Positions 1-7,786 are shown, counted from the stretch's first letter. The stretch: 10,253 nucleotides of DNA from Christensenella sp. UBA1259 (GCA_002308755.1 DBVR01000027.1:33525-43777); one strand, 5' to 3'. The notes: generated by a model from the sequence alone, not told the origin. Translations and numbers: made by a program.

Positions 1-288
1 GATACCGCCCTTGTAAGGTCCGATAGCCGAGTTGAATTGCACCCTGAATCCCCTGTTTACCCTGTAAACGCCGTTGTCGTCCACCCAAGGCACTCTGAAT
101 ATTATCTGCCTTTCGGGTTCTACCAGCCTTTCGAGAACGCCGAGATCGACGAGATCCTGACGCTGTTCTATAACGGGCTCTAACGAAGTGAACACTTCCG
201 TTACCGCCTGAATAAATTCCGGTTCGTTGGGATTTCTCTTTTTGGTTCTCTCGAGCAGATCGAGAAGATATGCGTTTTTGATTGCCAT
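1..288 (-). CDS. gdhA: Glutamate dehydrogenase, N-terminal part (cut by window edge)
   Basis: This is the first 96 codons of a hexameric NAD(P)-dependent glutamate dehydrogenase, which interconverts glutamate with 2-oxoglutarate plus ammonia in the cytoplasm. I translated it by hand from ATG 288-286. The fragment holds the family's N-terminal substrate domain, with EPEFIQAV near residue 22, the block FRVPWVDDNG at 64-73, and FRVQFNSAIGPYKGGI at 81-96. Lys93 in the PYKGG motif matches the substrate-binding lysine of clostridial GdhA. The NAD(P)-binding domain lies outside the window, so cofactor preference cannot be judged. The start is supported by a GGAGG site at 297-301, eight bases upstream. 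It lies 113 bases beyond rseP and has a probable promoter of its own, so it is likely a separate unit. Confidence 0.93.
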   Translation of the reverse strand, partial: MAIKNAYLLDLLERTKKRNPNEPEFIQAVTEVFTSLEPVIEQRQDLVDLGVLERLVEPERQIIFRVPWVDDNGVYRVNRGFRVQFNSAIGPYKGGI

Positions 289-317
289 TATGGTTTCCTC
301 CGTTTTCTTATACGTTT

Positions 318-326
318 ATTTTATCA
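318..326 (-). promoter_or_regulatory. Probable extended -10 promoter for gdhA
   Basis: On the minus strand this reads TGATAAAAT, which fits the extended -10 form TGnTAtAAT. No good -35 box lies at 16-18 bases; a TTGAAA at 352-357 is 28 bases away, too far. Transcription would start near 310, leaving a leader of about 20 bases to the gdhA ATG. The surrounding 289-401 stretch is very AT-rich. It shows no GC stem followed by a T run, so no intrinsic terminator for the rseP operon is evident. Confidence 0.45.
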
Positions 327-401
327 CAAAATTTTTCCGTTAAAAACTGTTTTTCAATTTATTTTCGTTATATTACGCATTATTTTTAATTATATTTTCC
401 G

Positions 402-1523
402 CTAAAAACACCGTTGCAGGTCTATAAACAGCGCAAAAAGCACTATCGCGATAAACCCTACCGTGTGTATCACCGCTTCCACTTTTCTGCTAAGCGGTTT
501 TCTTCTTATCCACTCGATAAAGGTAAACACCACTCTCGAACCGTCGAGTGCGGGAAACGGTATCATATTGAACACCGCAAGATTCACGCCTATAAAAGCC
601 GTGATATTCAGTAAACTCCAAAGCCCGCCCGTCTTTATTGCGTCGGCGGTCACCGCAATGGTACTCACCGTGCCGCCGAGAGATCTTATGCCCAACGCAC
701 CCGTAAACAACTGCCTGAAAACGGTAAAAATAGTGCCCGCAAGCTTGAAAGAATAGGTAAAACTTCTGCCTATCGTCGGAAAGAACCCGAGTTTTAAGCC
801 CGTCATTCTGAATCCGTTTTCTTCCATCGTGCCGTCTTCTTTTAAGCCGTACTTTATGCCCAGCGCGTCGCACAATACCGCCGCGTCTTCGAGATTGATA
901 AAATCCGCGTCGGCTTTTAGTTTTACGGTGATATCGGTAAACGCGCCTTCGCGGTAAACGTAAAACGTTACTTCTTCGCCCTTCTTTTTCCCGTCTATCG
1001 CCTGCATTATATCGGTTATGAGATAGACCGTCTTTCCGTTCGCCTTTATAACGACGTCTTTATCGTGAAAGGAATATTCCGCACCGTAAACGGGATCTTC
1101 TTCCGTTTCGTAAGCCATAACGGCGGATTGACCGTATATTCCGAACATAAGGCAGATAACGAGTATCGCCGTAACGTAATTCATAAACGCACCGGCTATA
1201 AGAACTATTATCCTTTGCCACGGCTTTTTGTTGTTGAAAGCCTTGGGATCGTCGGAATCCTTGTCTTCGCCCGCAAAGGCGCAATACCCGCCGAGAGGTA
1301 TAAGCCGCACGGAAAATTTTCCGCATCTTTTCGTGTTTTTCGAAAACAGTTTCGGTCCGAAACCTATCGAAAACTCTTCTATGCCGAACCCGAATATCCT
1401 GCCCGCCGTAAAATGCCCGAACTCATGCACGGTTATCATGATAAGCAACACCAAAAGGGCGAGAATTATATAAAGCGCGTAAGTAGCGATATCCGCAAAA
1501 GTCGCGAGAAAAAGAACTTCCAT
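402..1523 (-). CDS. rseP: RseP-family site-2 zinc metalloprotease
   Basis: This is a membrane-embedded zinc protease of 373 residues that cleaves transmembrane segments of substrates such as anti-sigma factors. Residues 15-32 form a hydrophobic helix running into the catalytic HEFGH at 33-37 (His33, Glu34, His37). Further hydrophobic segments lie at about 104-128 and 302-322. A PDZ-like region spans about 145-205. The third zinc ligand is expected in NMIPFPALDGSR at 319-330 (Asp327). A last membrane segment at 350-367 ends the protein. A charged stretch at about 203-240 lengthens the part after the PDZ domain. The ATG overlaps the dxr stop by one base (TAATG), with GGAG just upstream, so the two are translationally coupled. 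It is the last gene of the pyrH operon. Its natural substrate cannot be inferred here. Confidence 0.93.
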   Translation of the reverse strand: MEVLFLATFADIATYALYIILALLVLLIMITVHEFGHFTAGRIFGFGIEEFSIGFGPKLFSKNTKRCGKFSVRLIPLGGYCAFAGEDKDSDDPKAFNNKKPWQRIIVLIAGAFMNYVTAILVICLMFGIYGQSAVMAYETEEDPVYGAEYSFHDKDVVIKANGKTVYLITDIMQAIDGKKKGEEVTFYVYREGAFTDITVKLKADADFINLEDAAVLCDALGIKYGLKEDGTMEENGFRMTGLKLGFFPTIGRSFTYSFKLAGTIFTVFRQLFTGALGIRSLGGTVSTIAVTADAIKTGGLWSLLNITAFIGVNLAVFNMIPFPALDGSRVVFTFIEWIRRKPLSRKVEAVIHTVGFIAIVLFALFIDLQRCF

Positions 1524-2653
1524 TACACTCCGAATCGGGTTTTTACGTATTGCGCGGCAAAATCGTGCGCGGATTTTAAACTTTCGTAACTGCCGTCGTA
1601 ACCGCCCTTAAAGGCGTCAAGCGCCCCGCGTATCCCGCGGTAAATATCGGTATATTTTATCCTGTCTTTTAAAAACGCCGCGACCGCCGTGTCGTTCGCA
1701 CCACAAGCGACGGCGGGATACGCCCCGCCCGCCTTTCCCGCGTTCACGATCTCTTTAAAACACGGGAATCTCTCTTCGTCGAGTTTTTCGAAAGTGAGAT
1801 TCTTTATTGCCGTAAGGTCAAGCCGCGTCGCGCCCGAATAAAACCTTTCCGGGTACGATATAGCCACCTGTATCGGAAGTTCCATGGACGGAACGCCGAG
1901 TTGCGCCACCACAGAACCGTCTTTATACTCCACCATAGAGTGTATGACGCTTTCCCTGTGTATTATTACGTCTATTTTGTCGAAAGAAGCGTTAAAAAGC
2001 CACTTTGCTTCTATCACTTCGAATCCTTTGTTGACAAGCGTCGCGGAGTCTATCGTGATCTTCGCGCCCATATTCCAGTTTGGGTGTTTAAGCGCCTGCG
2101 CCGCCGTAAGATTTTCCGTTTCTTCAAAGGTTTTATCCCTGAACGCGCCGCCGCTCGCCGTTAAAATTATTCTTTCGAAGGGCTTAGCGAAATCGAAATC
2201 CAGCGCCTGCCATACAGCCGAGTGTTCGCTGTCTATCGGATATATCGCAACGCCCTTTTCACGGGCGAGTTTTGTTACGATATCGCCGCCGACGACGAGA
2301 CTTTCCTTATTTGCAAGCGCAACGTTTTTACCCGTTTTTACGGCTTTTAATACCGCTTTCAGTCCCGAAAACCCGACGAGAGATACGACGACCATATCCG
2401 CGTCCGCCACTACGGCGTCGATATACGCTTCTTCCCCGAAAAAGTATTCCGCGCTTAATTTCCCTATCTCTTCCGAATAAACCGCGGAACAAACGACTTT
2501 CGGGGAAAATTCTTTCGCCTGCTCGTACAAAAGCCCGACGTTTTTACCCGCCGCAAGCGAAATTATACTGAATTTATCGGGGTTTTTACGGACGACGTTC
2601 AACACCTGAACGCCTATCGATCCCGTACTCCCTATCAACGCTATCTTTTTCAT
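1523..2653 (-). CDS. dxr: 1-deoxy-D-xylulose 5-phosphate reductoisomerase
   Basis: Dxr catalyses the second step of the MEP isoprenoid pathway, the NADPH-dependent rearrangement and reduction of DXP to MEP. The 376 residues are close to the usual length. The NADPH-binding GSTGSIG is at 8-14 and ANKESLV at 114-120. Metal ligands are Asp141 and Glu143 (in IDSEH) and Glu212 (in NKGFEVIEA). Substrate contacts Ser167 (SGG), His190 (KHPNW), Ser203, Asn208 and Lys209 are all present, which predicts an active, fosmidomycin-type enzyme. The ATG has AAGG six bases upstream and follows the cdsA stop by eight bases. It lies between lipid genes, so it supplies the precursors used by UppS. No other MEP gene is visible; ispG, often found after rseP in Clostridia, is absent. 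Confidence 0.97.
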   Translation of the reverse strand: MKKIALIGSTGSIGVQVLNVVRKNPDKFSIISLAAGKNVGLLYEQAKEFSPKVVCSAVYSEEIGKLSAEYFFGEEAYIDAVVADADMVVVSLVGFSGLKAVLKAVKTGKNVALANKESLVVGGDIVTKLAREKGVAIYPIDSEHSAVWQALDFDFAKPFERIILTASGGAFRDKTFEETENLTAAQALKHPNWNMGAKITIDSATLVNKGFEVIEAKWLFNASFDKIDVIIHRESVIHSMVEYKDGSVVAQLGVPSMELPIQVAISYPERFYSGATRLDLTAIKNLTFEKLDEERFPCFKEIVNAGKAGGAYPAVACGANDTAVAAFLKDRIKYTDIYRGIRGALDAFKGGYDGSYESLKSAHDFAAQYVKTRFGV

Positions 2654-2661
2654 ATTCTACC

Positions 2662-3507
2662 TTAAATCACCAAAAAAGCAAGATAAATAAACGCCGAAGC
2701 GAAGGTAAGCCCGTCTATTCTGTCCATTATCCCGCCGTGTCCCGGCATTATGTTGCCCATATCTTTCAGCCCGACTTTTCTCTTTATCAGACTTTCGAAA
2801 AGGTCGCCGAGTTCGGTAACTACGGCGGACAAACCGCCTGTAATCACGAACGGTAAAATCCCTGCGAACTTTTCCGAAGAATAACCGAATATATAGAACG
2901 CGAGTACGGCGGCGGCTATCCCGCCGACGACTCCCCCTATCGCCCCCGCCCACGTCTTCTTGGGCGAAAGGTTGGGGCACAGTTTTTTAGCCTTGCCCTT
3001 TCTTATTTTGTTATACGTCATGCCCACTAGATACGCGAAAGTATCGGAAAAAGACGGTATCGCAAAAATAAGTATAAGCGCGACGAGAGAATTTCTTTCA
3101 AGGTCGTTGGTCAAAAGGGTGGTAAGAAGCAGTAACGACGGGTAGACAAACGGCAATAAATTGAACGCCACGCCCGTGTTTTCGGTTTTCCCCGCAAGGG
3201 AAAGTATAAGCGCAACGATAAAAAACGCGCCGCAAAGTATAAGGGCGGCTTTTCCGCCGTCGAGAAAGTTCACAACGTAGTTAAATAAAAAATATATCGG
3301 AACGAAAAGTATTCCGAATACGACCGCAAGGGAAAACACCCCGCGCGCAAGTTTTTCTTTTACCGCCCTTGCGATCTCGAAAGTTCCCAAGACGCAGAAA
3401 AACATGATAAGCGCGGAGAAAACGCGGACATCCGCAAACTCTCTTAAAATAAAAAATCCGGCGATCACCGCAACGTAAACGGCGCCGGTAACGGTTCTTT
3501 TAAGCAT
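2662..3507 (-). CDS. cdsA: Phosphatidate cytidylyltransferase (CDP-diacylglycerol synthase)
   Basis: CdsA condenses CTP with phosphatidic acid to give CDP-diacylglycerol, the branch point of phospholipid synthesis, at the cytoplasmic membrane. The 281-residue protein is mostly hydrophobic, with about eight likely membrane segments. The C-terminal family signature is complete at residues 239-265: Ser239, Lys242-Arg243, Lys248-Asp249, PGHGG at 255-259, Asp262-Arg263 and Asp265. Two further conserved blocks are SFSDTFAY at 152-159 and SPKKTWAG at 181-188. A GGAG lies just before the ATG, and the uppS stop is 15 bases upstream. The order uppS-cdsA-dxr is the common bacterial arrangement. Confidence 0.96.
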   Translation of the reverse strand: MLKRTVTGAVYVAVIAGFFILREFADVRVFSALIMFFCVLGTFEIARAVKEKLARGVFSLAVVFGILFVPIYFLFNYVVNFLDGGKAALILCGAFFIVALILSLAGKTENTGVAFNLLPFVYPSLLLLTTLLTNDLERNSLVALILIFAIPSFSDTFAYLVGMTYNKIRKGKAKKLCPNLSPKKTWAGAIGGVVGGIAAAVLAFYIFGYSSEKFAGILPFVITGGLSAVVTELGDLFESLIKRKVGLKDMGNIMPGHGGIMDRIDGLTFASAFIYLAFLVI

Positions 3508-3522
3508 ACTCCGCTCCGAAAA

Positions 3523-4218
3523 TCATCTGACCGCTCCGTATCTGCGTTTTCTTGACGAAAAACTTTCTATCGCCCTGTCGAATTCCTTTTCGTCGAAATC
3601 CGGCCACAGCACGTCGGTAAAGTACAGTTCCGAATACGCGCTCTGAAAAAGCATAAAATTAGAAAGTCTCAATTCCCCGCCCGTGCGTATTATAAGGTCG
3701 GGTTCGCCGAGATTGAAGGTGTAAAGATGCTTTGAAAAGTTTTCCACGGAAAACTCTTCGCCGCAGTCCTTTATCTCTTTTGCCGCCTTTACTATTTCCT
3801 GACGCCCGCCGTAGTTTATACCGATATTAAGCGTTCCTTTGGCGTTACCCGCAGTAGCCTTTTCGGTTTCGGCGATTATCGTTTTAAGATGATCGGAAAG
3901 GACGGTCGTATCCCCCATTACGGTGAGTTTTATGCCGTTCTTATTCACCTTATCGGCAAACTTTTTAAGATACCGCTCCAAAAGTTTCATAAGCGCGTCC
4001 ACTTCTTCCTTGGGACGCGCCCAGTTCTCCGAAGAAAACGCAAAAAGCGACAGGGCTTTTACGCCGACGTTAAAAGCGTGTTCTGCTATCCTTTCGACGT
4101 TTGCCGTGCCCGCCCTGTGCCCGAAAGAACGTTTCTTGCCTTTAAGTTCCGCCCACCTGCCGTTACCGTCCATTATTATGCCGACGTGGGCGGGGATCCT
4201 GACAGATTCCTTATCCAT
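3523..4218 (-). CDS. uppS: Isoprenyl transferase (undecaprenyl diphosphate synthase)
   Basis: UppS is a cis-prenyltransferase that extends farnesyl diphosphate with isopentenyl units to undecaprenyl diphosphate, the lipid carrier for peptidoglycan and other wall polymers. The 231 residues fit the family. HVGIIMDGNGRWA at 11-23 carries the catalytic Asp17 and Arg21, with GHRAG at 33-37. FSSENWARP is at 61-69. The C-terminal block has Arg178, Arg184 and Glu197 within IIRTGGELRLSNF (176-188) and SAYSELYFTDVLWPDF (193-208), the diphosphate-binding and dimer-interface region. Chain length is inferred from family and context, not proven. The frr stop is nine bases upstream; the GGGCGG before the ATG sits only two bases away, so translation may rely on coupling to frr. 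Confidence 0.95.
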   Translation of the reverse strand: MDKESVRIPAHVGIIMDGNGRWAELKGKKRSFGHRAGTANVERIAEHAFNVGVKALSLFAFSSENWARPKEEVDALMKLLERYLKKFADKVNKNGIKLTVMGDTTVLSDHLKTIIAETEKATAGNAKGTLNIGINYGGRQEIVKAAKEIKDCGEEFSVENFSKHLYTFNLGEPDLIIRTGGELRLSNFMLFQSAYSELYFTDVLWPDFDEKEFDRAIESFSSRKRRYGAVR

Positions 4219-4227
4219 ATCCGCCCG

Positions 4228-4803
4228 TTAAACGCTCAATACGTCTTTTTCTTTTTCTACGGACAGTTTTTCTATCTTTTCTATCGCTTCCGAAACGACT
4301 TTATCTATTTCCTTTTCGCAGAAGGCGTGTTCGTCTTCCGAAAGTTCTTTGTTCGTCTTCATCTTTTTAAGCGAATCCATGGCGTCCCGCCTTACGTTAC
4401 GGACGGCGACTTTCGCGTCTTCCGCCATCTTCTTCACCTGCTTTACGAGTTCTTTTCTTCTCTCTTCGGTAAGCGCGGGGAATACGAGCCTTATCACCTT
4501 TCCGTCGTTGGTGGGCGTTATGCCGATATTGTCCGCTAATATCTGCTTTTCTATCACTTTCAGCATAGAAGCGTCCCAAGGCGATATCACGAGACACCTG
4601 CCGTCGGTAACGGCGATATTCCCCACCTGATTTATGGGCGTGGGCGTGCCGTAATAGTCTACCAAAACCTTATCGAGAACGTGCGGATTCGCCCTGCCCG
4701 CGCGAATAGTGATATATTCGCCGTTAAGCACCGAAATGGTCTTTTCGGTCTTTTCCAGAGTTTCCATCATTATCAGATCGTACTGTTCGTTTTCTATGTT
4801 CAT
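4228..4803 (-). CDS. frr: Ribosome recycling factor
   Basis: RRF works with EF-G to split post-termination ribosomes in the cytoplasm. The protein has 191 residues, slightly above the usual 185, and no membrane segment. The family blocks are present in order: IRAGRANPHVLDKV at 33-46, the YYGTPTPINQVGNI block at 50-63, the ISPWD block at 73-77, NIGITPTNDGKVIRLVFPALTEERR at about 91-115, and a C-terminal helix rich in Lys and Glu. The ATG is preceded by six G residues (4811-4816) with a seven-base spacer, and the pyrH stop is 14 bases upstream. The pair pyrH-frr is conserved across bacteria. A start at Met12 or Met13 would cut the first helix and is unlikely. Confidence 0.97.
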   Translation of the reverse strand: MNIENEQYDLIMMETLEKTEKTISVLNGEYITIRAGRANPHVLDKVLVDYYGTPTPINQVGNIAVTDGRCLVISPWDASMLKVIEKQILADNIGITPTNDGKVIRLVFPALTEERRKELVKQVKKMAEDAKVAVRNVRRDAMDSLKKMKTNKELSEDEHAFCEKEIDKVVSEAIEKIEKLSVEKEKDVLSV

Positions 4804-4817
4804 AACACTTCCCCCCG

Positions 4818-5525
4818 TTATTTTATTATCGTGCCTATGTCTTCGCCCTTTACCGCCCGAACGAGAGAGTTCGGTTCGAAAAGTCCGAAAGCAAGCACGG
4901 GAATATCGTTTTCCATACAGATGGTTATAGCCGTAGTATCCATCGCCTTCAACCCGTTGGCTATAAAATCCTTATATTTTATCTCGTCCAACTTTTTGGC
5001 GTCGTGATTCTTCTTGGGATCGGAATCGTAAATGCCGTCCACGTTCTTCGCGAGAAGAAGTATGTCGGCGTTTATCTCCGCCGCGCGAAGCGCTGCCGCC
5101 GTGTCGGTGGTAAAATAAGGATTGCCCGTTCCGCAGGCGAATATCACTACTCTGCCTTTATTCAAATGCGACATGGCTTTCCTTAAAATATAAGGTTCCG
5201 CCACTCTCGTTATGGTAAGCGCGGTCTGTACCCGCGTAGGTATGTTCTTCCTTTCCAACGCGTCCTGTATCGCAAGCGCGTTTATAACCGTCGCCAGCAT
5301 CCCCATATGGTCGGCGGTGGTTCTGTCCATTTCGGTTCCCTGTCTGCCGCGCCAGAAATTTCCGCCCCCGACTACGATGCCTATCTCTACGCCGAGATCC
5401 CTTACGGCGATTATCTGATCCACTACTCTATCCAAAGTCCGTTCGTCTATTCCGTTTCCTTTGTCGCCCGACAGCGCTTCGCCCGAAAGTTTGATAAGCG
5501 CTCTTTTATACTTTGCGTCAACCAT
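4818..5525 (-). CDS. pyrH: UMP kinase
   Basis: PyrH phosphorylates UMP to UDP with ATP. It is the bacterial hexameric enzyme of the amino-acid kinase family and is cytoplasmic. The 235 residues carry KLSGEAL at 12-18, GGGNFWRGR at 53-61, the DHMGMLAT block at 72-79, and the UMP-binding GTGNPYFTTDTAAALRA at 132-148. ATP-site residues follow near NVDGIYDSDP (161-170), and GTIIK ends the protein. It has GGAG five to six bases before the ATG. This is the first gene of its operon and has its own promoter at 5570-5598. Elsewhere rpsB-tsf usually lies just upstream; here the uracil salvage genes upp and uraA do, behind a terminator. PyrH acts on the UMP that Upp makes. Confidence 0.97.
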   Translation of the reverse strand: MVDAKYKRALIKLSGEALSGDKGNGIDERTLDRVVDQIIAVRDLGVEIGIVVGGGNFWRGRQGTEMDRTTADHMGMLATVINALAIQDALERKNIPTRVQTALTITRVAEPYILRKAMSHLNKGRVVIFACGTGNPYFTTDTAAALRAAEINADILLLAKNVDGIYDSDPKKNHDAKKLDEIKYKDFIANGLKAMDTTAITICMENDIPVLAFGLFEPNSLVRAVKGEDIGTIIK

Positions 5526-5569
5526 ATTTTCTCCTTTTTACAAGAAAGCCTTGCTTGATTTCCCGTTAA

Positions 5570-5598
5570 ATTTTAACACATTTTATCCCGTTTGTCTA
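5570..5598 (-). promoter_or_regulatory. Promoter of the pyrH-frr-uppS-cdsA-dxr-rseP operon
   Basis: The minus strand has TAGACA (5593-5598), a 17-base spacer and TAAAAT (5570-5575). A TG one base before the -10 box gives the extended form TGtTAAAAT. Transcription would start near 5563, giving a leader of about 37 bases. The -35 box begins two bases after the T tract of the upp terminator, so the end of one unit and the start of the next are back to back. Confidence 0.75.
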
Positions 5599-5599
5599 T

Positions 5600-5650
5600 A
5601 AAAAAACAAAAAAACGGGAAAAAGCGGAGAAAACCTTCCGTTTTCTCCGC
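5600..5650 (-). terminator. Intrinsic terminator after upp
   Basis: On the minus strand an 11-base perfect stem, GCGGAGAAAAC (complement 5640-5650 pairing with 5624-5634) with a five-base loop, is followed by TTTTT, CCCG, seven Ts, a G and seven Ts. It lies 17 bases beyond the upp stop. The T tract is broken by CCCG after five Ts, so some read-through towards pyrH is possible. Confidence 0.88.
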
Positions 5651-5667
5651 CGTAAATCCTTTCCTTT

Positions 5668-6306
5668 TTACTTCGTGCCGAAGATCCTGTCTCCCGCGTC
5701 GCCGAGTCCCGGCAGAATATAGCCGTTTTCGTTAAGACACCTGTCCAGCGTCGAAATGTATATTTCTACGTCGGGATAAGTTTCCGCGACTTTCTCCACG
5801 CCTACCGGCGCGGCGATTATGGACATGAGTTTTATCTTCTTGCAACCGCGTTTTTTCAGAAGCTTTATCGCGTCGCAAGCCGATCCGCCCGTCGCAAGCA
5901 TGGGATCTACCACCATTACGACTTTCTTATCTATCCCCGTCGGAAGTTTGCAGTAATATTCCTGCGGTTCGAGAGTTTCTTCGTCGCGGTACAGTCCTAT
6001 GTGCCCCACTTTTGCCGCGGGGAACAGCGAGAGTATTCCGTCCACCATTCCGAGTCCCGCGCGCAGTATCGGCACTATCGCTATCGAGTTCTCTTTGACG
6101 ACCGTCTGCGTGGTCTTCTCTAACGGAGTTTCCACTTCTATTTCCTGCGTGGGCACGTCTTTGAAACTTTCGTACGCCATTAAGGTAGCAAGTTCGCCGA
6201 CGATCTCTCTGAACTGTTTGGTGTTCGCGTTTTTGTCTCTTATAAGCGCGAGTTTGTGTCGGATAAGCGGATGGTCTAATATATGAACGTTTTTGTAGTC
6301 TTTCAT
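5668..6306 (-). CDS. upp: Uracil phosphoribosyltransferase
   Basis: Upp converts uracil and PRPP to UMP and pyrophosphate, the main uracil salvage reaction, in the cytoplasm. The 212 residues match the family length. PILRAGLGM is at 79-87. The PRPP-binding loop VMVVDPMLATGGSA is at 130-143 with the acidic residue Asp134. The uracil-binding tail GYILPGLGDAGDRIFGT is at 195-211. The ATG has AAAAGGTG close upstream, and the uraA stop is 27 bases upstream, so both genes share one mRNA. An intrinsic terminator follows. Pairing with the permease UraA makes an uptake-and-salvage module; control is likely set at the attenuator in front of uraA. Confidence 0.97.
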   Translation of the reverse strand: MKDYKNVHILDHPLIRHKLALIRDKNANTKQFREIVGELATLMAYESFKDVPTQEIEVETPLEKTTQTVVKENSIAIVPILRAGLGMVDGILSLFPAAKVGHIGLYRDEETLEPQEYYCKLPTGIDKKVVMVVDPMLATGGSACDAIKLLKKRGCKKIKLMSIIAAPVGVEKVAETYPDVEIYISTLDRCLNENGYILPGLGDAGDRIFGTK

Positions 6307-6333
6307 ATTACACCTTTTTATATCGTTTTTTTA

Positions 6334-7749
6334 TTAGTCCTGTTTTTCTTCTTTTACTTCCTGCGTGCCGAACATATTTTCTTCGGTTGGGTTTTCGTAC
6401 TTAACTTCTTTTGTCACTTCGGCTTTACCGGGCTTTAAGACAAGGTTTACTATGATGCCGAGAATAAGCGCACAAGCGATACTCGTGATCTGAACTTTAC
6501 CGAAGTTGAGAACTAGTCCGCCGAGCCCCGTTACGAGGATTGCCGCTACGATAAACAGGTTCTTGGAGTTGTCGAGATCTACGTGTTTGAACATACGAAG
6601 ACCAGAGACCGCTATAAATCCGTAGAGCGCTATACAAATACCGCCGACTATGCACGGAGGAATAGACGCCACGAAGGCTATCAAGGGATATATGAAAGCA
6701 ACTACGATACACATTATAGCCGCCGCAAAGATGGTCCATACCGAAGCGTTACCGGTTATAGCCACACAACCTATGGATTCGCCGTAAGTGGTGTTGGGGC
6801 ATCCGCCGAAGAGTGCGCCGGCAAAAGAGCCTACGCCGTCGCCTAAAAGCGTTCTGTGAAGTCCCGGATCTTTCAACAGGTCTTTACCTATTATCGAACT
6901 TAAATTCTTGTGGTCGGCAACGTGTTCTGCGAATACGACGAGCGCTACGGGAGCGAACGCTACGAATAGAGAGATAACTCCGGAAAATCCGTCGAGTTGA
7001 TTAGCCCCGTCTTTTATAGCACCTATAAACGTTATGTTGGGAAGCCAGTTATCGAAATTCTTTACGCCTTCGAATATAGAGAAATCAATGAGTTTGCAGT
7101 ATTCCGAACCGCAAGCGTTATAACCTATAAGGGTTATTATCGTAGCGATTATATAACCGCCCAAAACACCTATGATAAAGGGGAACAATTTCATAGTCTT
7201 GTTTCCTTTGACGGAAGCGATTATAACTATGAAGAAAGTTATTATACCGACTAATATCGCAAGAAGGTTATAGTTGTCGGGATTCGCCGCCACGTTCATA
7301 AGATTATTCATTGCGGAACCGGAAAGACTTAAACCGATAAGGGCTACCGTCGGTCCGATAATAACGGGAGGCATAAGTTTGTTTATCCATTCACTGCCCG
7401 CAAACTTAATGACTATCGCAAGAATTACGTAAACGAGTGCCGCAAAAACGGAACCTAAAATTATTCCGAGATACCCGTAAGTTACAGCCGTAGCAAGCGG
7501 AAGTATAAACGCAAACGAACTGCCTAAAAACACAGGACTCTTGAACTTGGTAAACGCAAGATAAACAAGCGTACCGACACCTGCGCCTATAAGTGCTGCC
7601 GACTGGCTTAAATATGTTCCCGTACCGTCAGCCAAAATAGGCACCAAGATGGTCGCTGCGATTATCGCAAGGAACTGTTGCAAGGCAAAAAGCAGGTTTT
7701 TGCCGAAGGGCGGTTTTTGGTTTACGTCGTAAACTAAACCTTGTTTCAT
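6334..7749 (-). CDS. uraA: Uracil permease (NCS2 / nucleobase-cation symporter-2 family)
   Basis: This is a 471-residue membrane transporter expected to import uracil with protons. It has about 14 hydrophobic segments from residue 18 to 437 and a short charged tail rich in Glu and Lys. NCS2 blocks are clear: FLGSSFAFI at 74-82, FAEHVADH at 273-280, DPGLHRTLLGDG at 294-305 and PNTTYGESIG at 318-327. Glu275 and Glu324 match the two substrate-site glutamates of E. coli UraA. Aligned without gaps, Asp279 stands where E. coli has His245, with a His at 280. I chose the ATG at 7749 because GGAGG lies eight bases upstream; an in-frame TTG at 7788 falls in the attenuator T tract. Linkage to upp makes uracil a better guess than xanthine. 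The strong promoter and attenuator indicate regulated expression. Confidence 0.93.
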   Translation of the reverse strand: MKQGLVYDVNQKPPFGKNLLFALQQFLAIIAATILVPILADGTGTYLSQSAALIGAGVGTLVYLAFTKFKSPVFLGSSFAFILPLATAVTYGYLGIILGSVFAALVYVILAIVIKFAGSEWINKLMPPVIIGPTVALIGLSLSGSAMNNLMNVAANPDNYNLLAILVGIITFFIVIIASVKGNKTMKLFPFIIGVLGGYIIATIITLIGYNACGSEYCKLIDFSIFEGVKNFDNWLPNITFIGAIKDGANQLDGFSGVISLFVAFAPVALVVFAEHVADHKNLSSIIGKDLLKDPGLHRTLLGDGVGSFAGALFGGCPNTTYGESIGCVAITGNASVWTIFAAAIMCIVVAFIYPLIAFVASIPPCIVGGICIALYGFIAVSGLRMFKHVDLDNSKNLFIVAAILVTGLGGLVLNFGKVQITSIACALILGIIVNLVLKPGKAEVTKEVKYENPTEENMFGTQEVKEEKQD

Positions 7750-7757
7750 GAGTAAGA

Positions 7758-7762
7758 CCTCC
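7758..7762 (-). promoter_or_regulatory. uraA ribosome binding site (fixes the start)
   Basis: GGAGG on the minus strand with an eight-base spacer to ATG 7749-7747. It lies beyond the attenuator T tract, so it is present only in read-through transcripts. It rules in ATG 7749 over the in-frame TTG at 7788. Confidence 0.9.
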
Positions 7763-7786
7763 AAAAAATATTTTTTACTTTTTTTC

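Noticed and set aside
342..358. A/T palindrome AAAAACTGTTTTT between rseP and gdhA as a terminator
   Set aside because: The stem would be only five A-T pairs with no GC and no following T run.
1065..4539. Long open frames antisense to rseP, dxr and uppS/frr (1065-1589, 1884-2480 and 3889-4539, plus strand)
   Set aside because: They lie opposite genes with full family motifs, lack ribosome binding sites and show low-complexity or Arg/Phe-rich translations typical of shadow frames.
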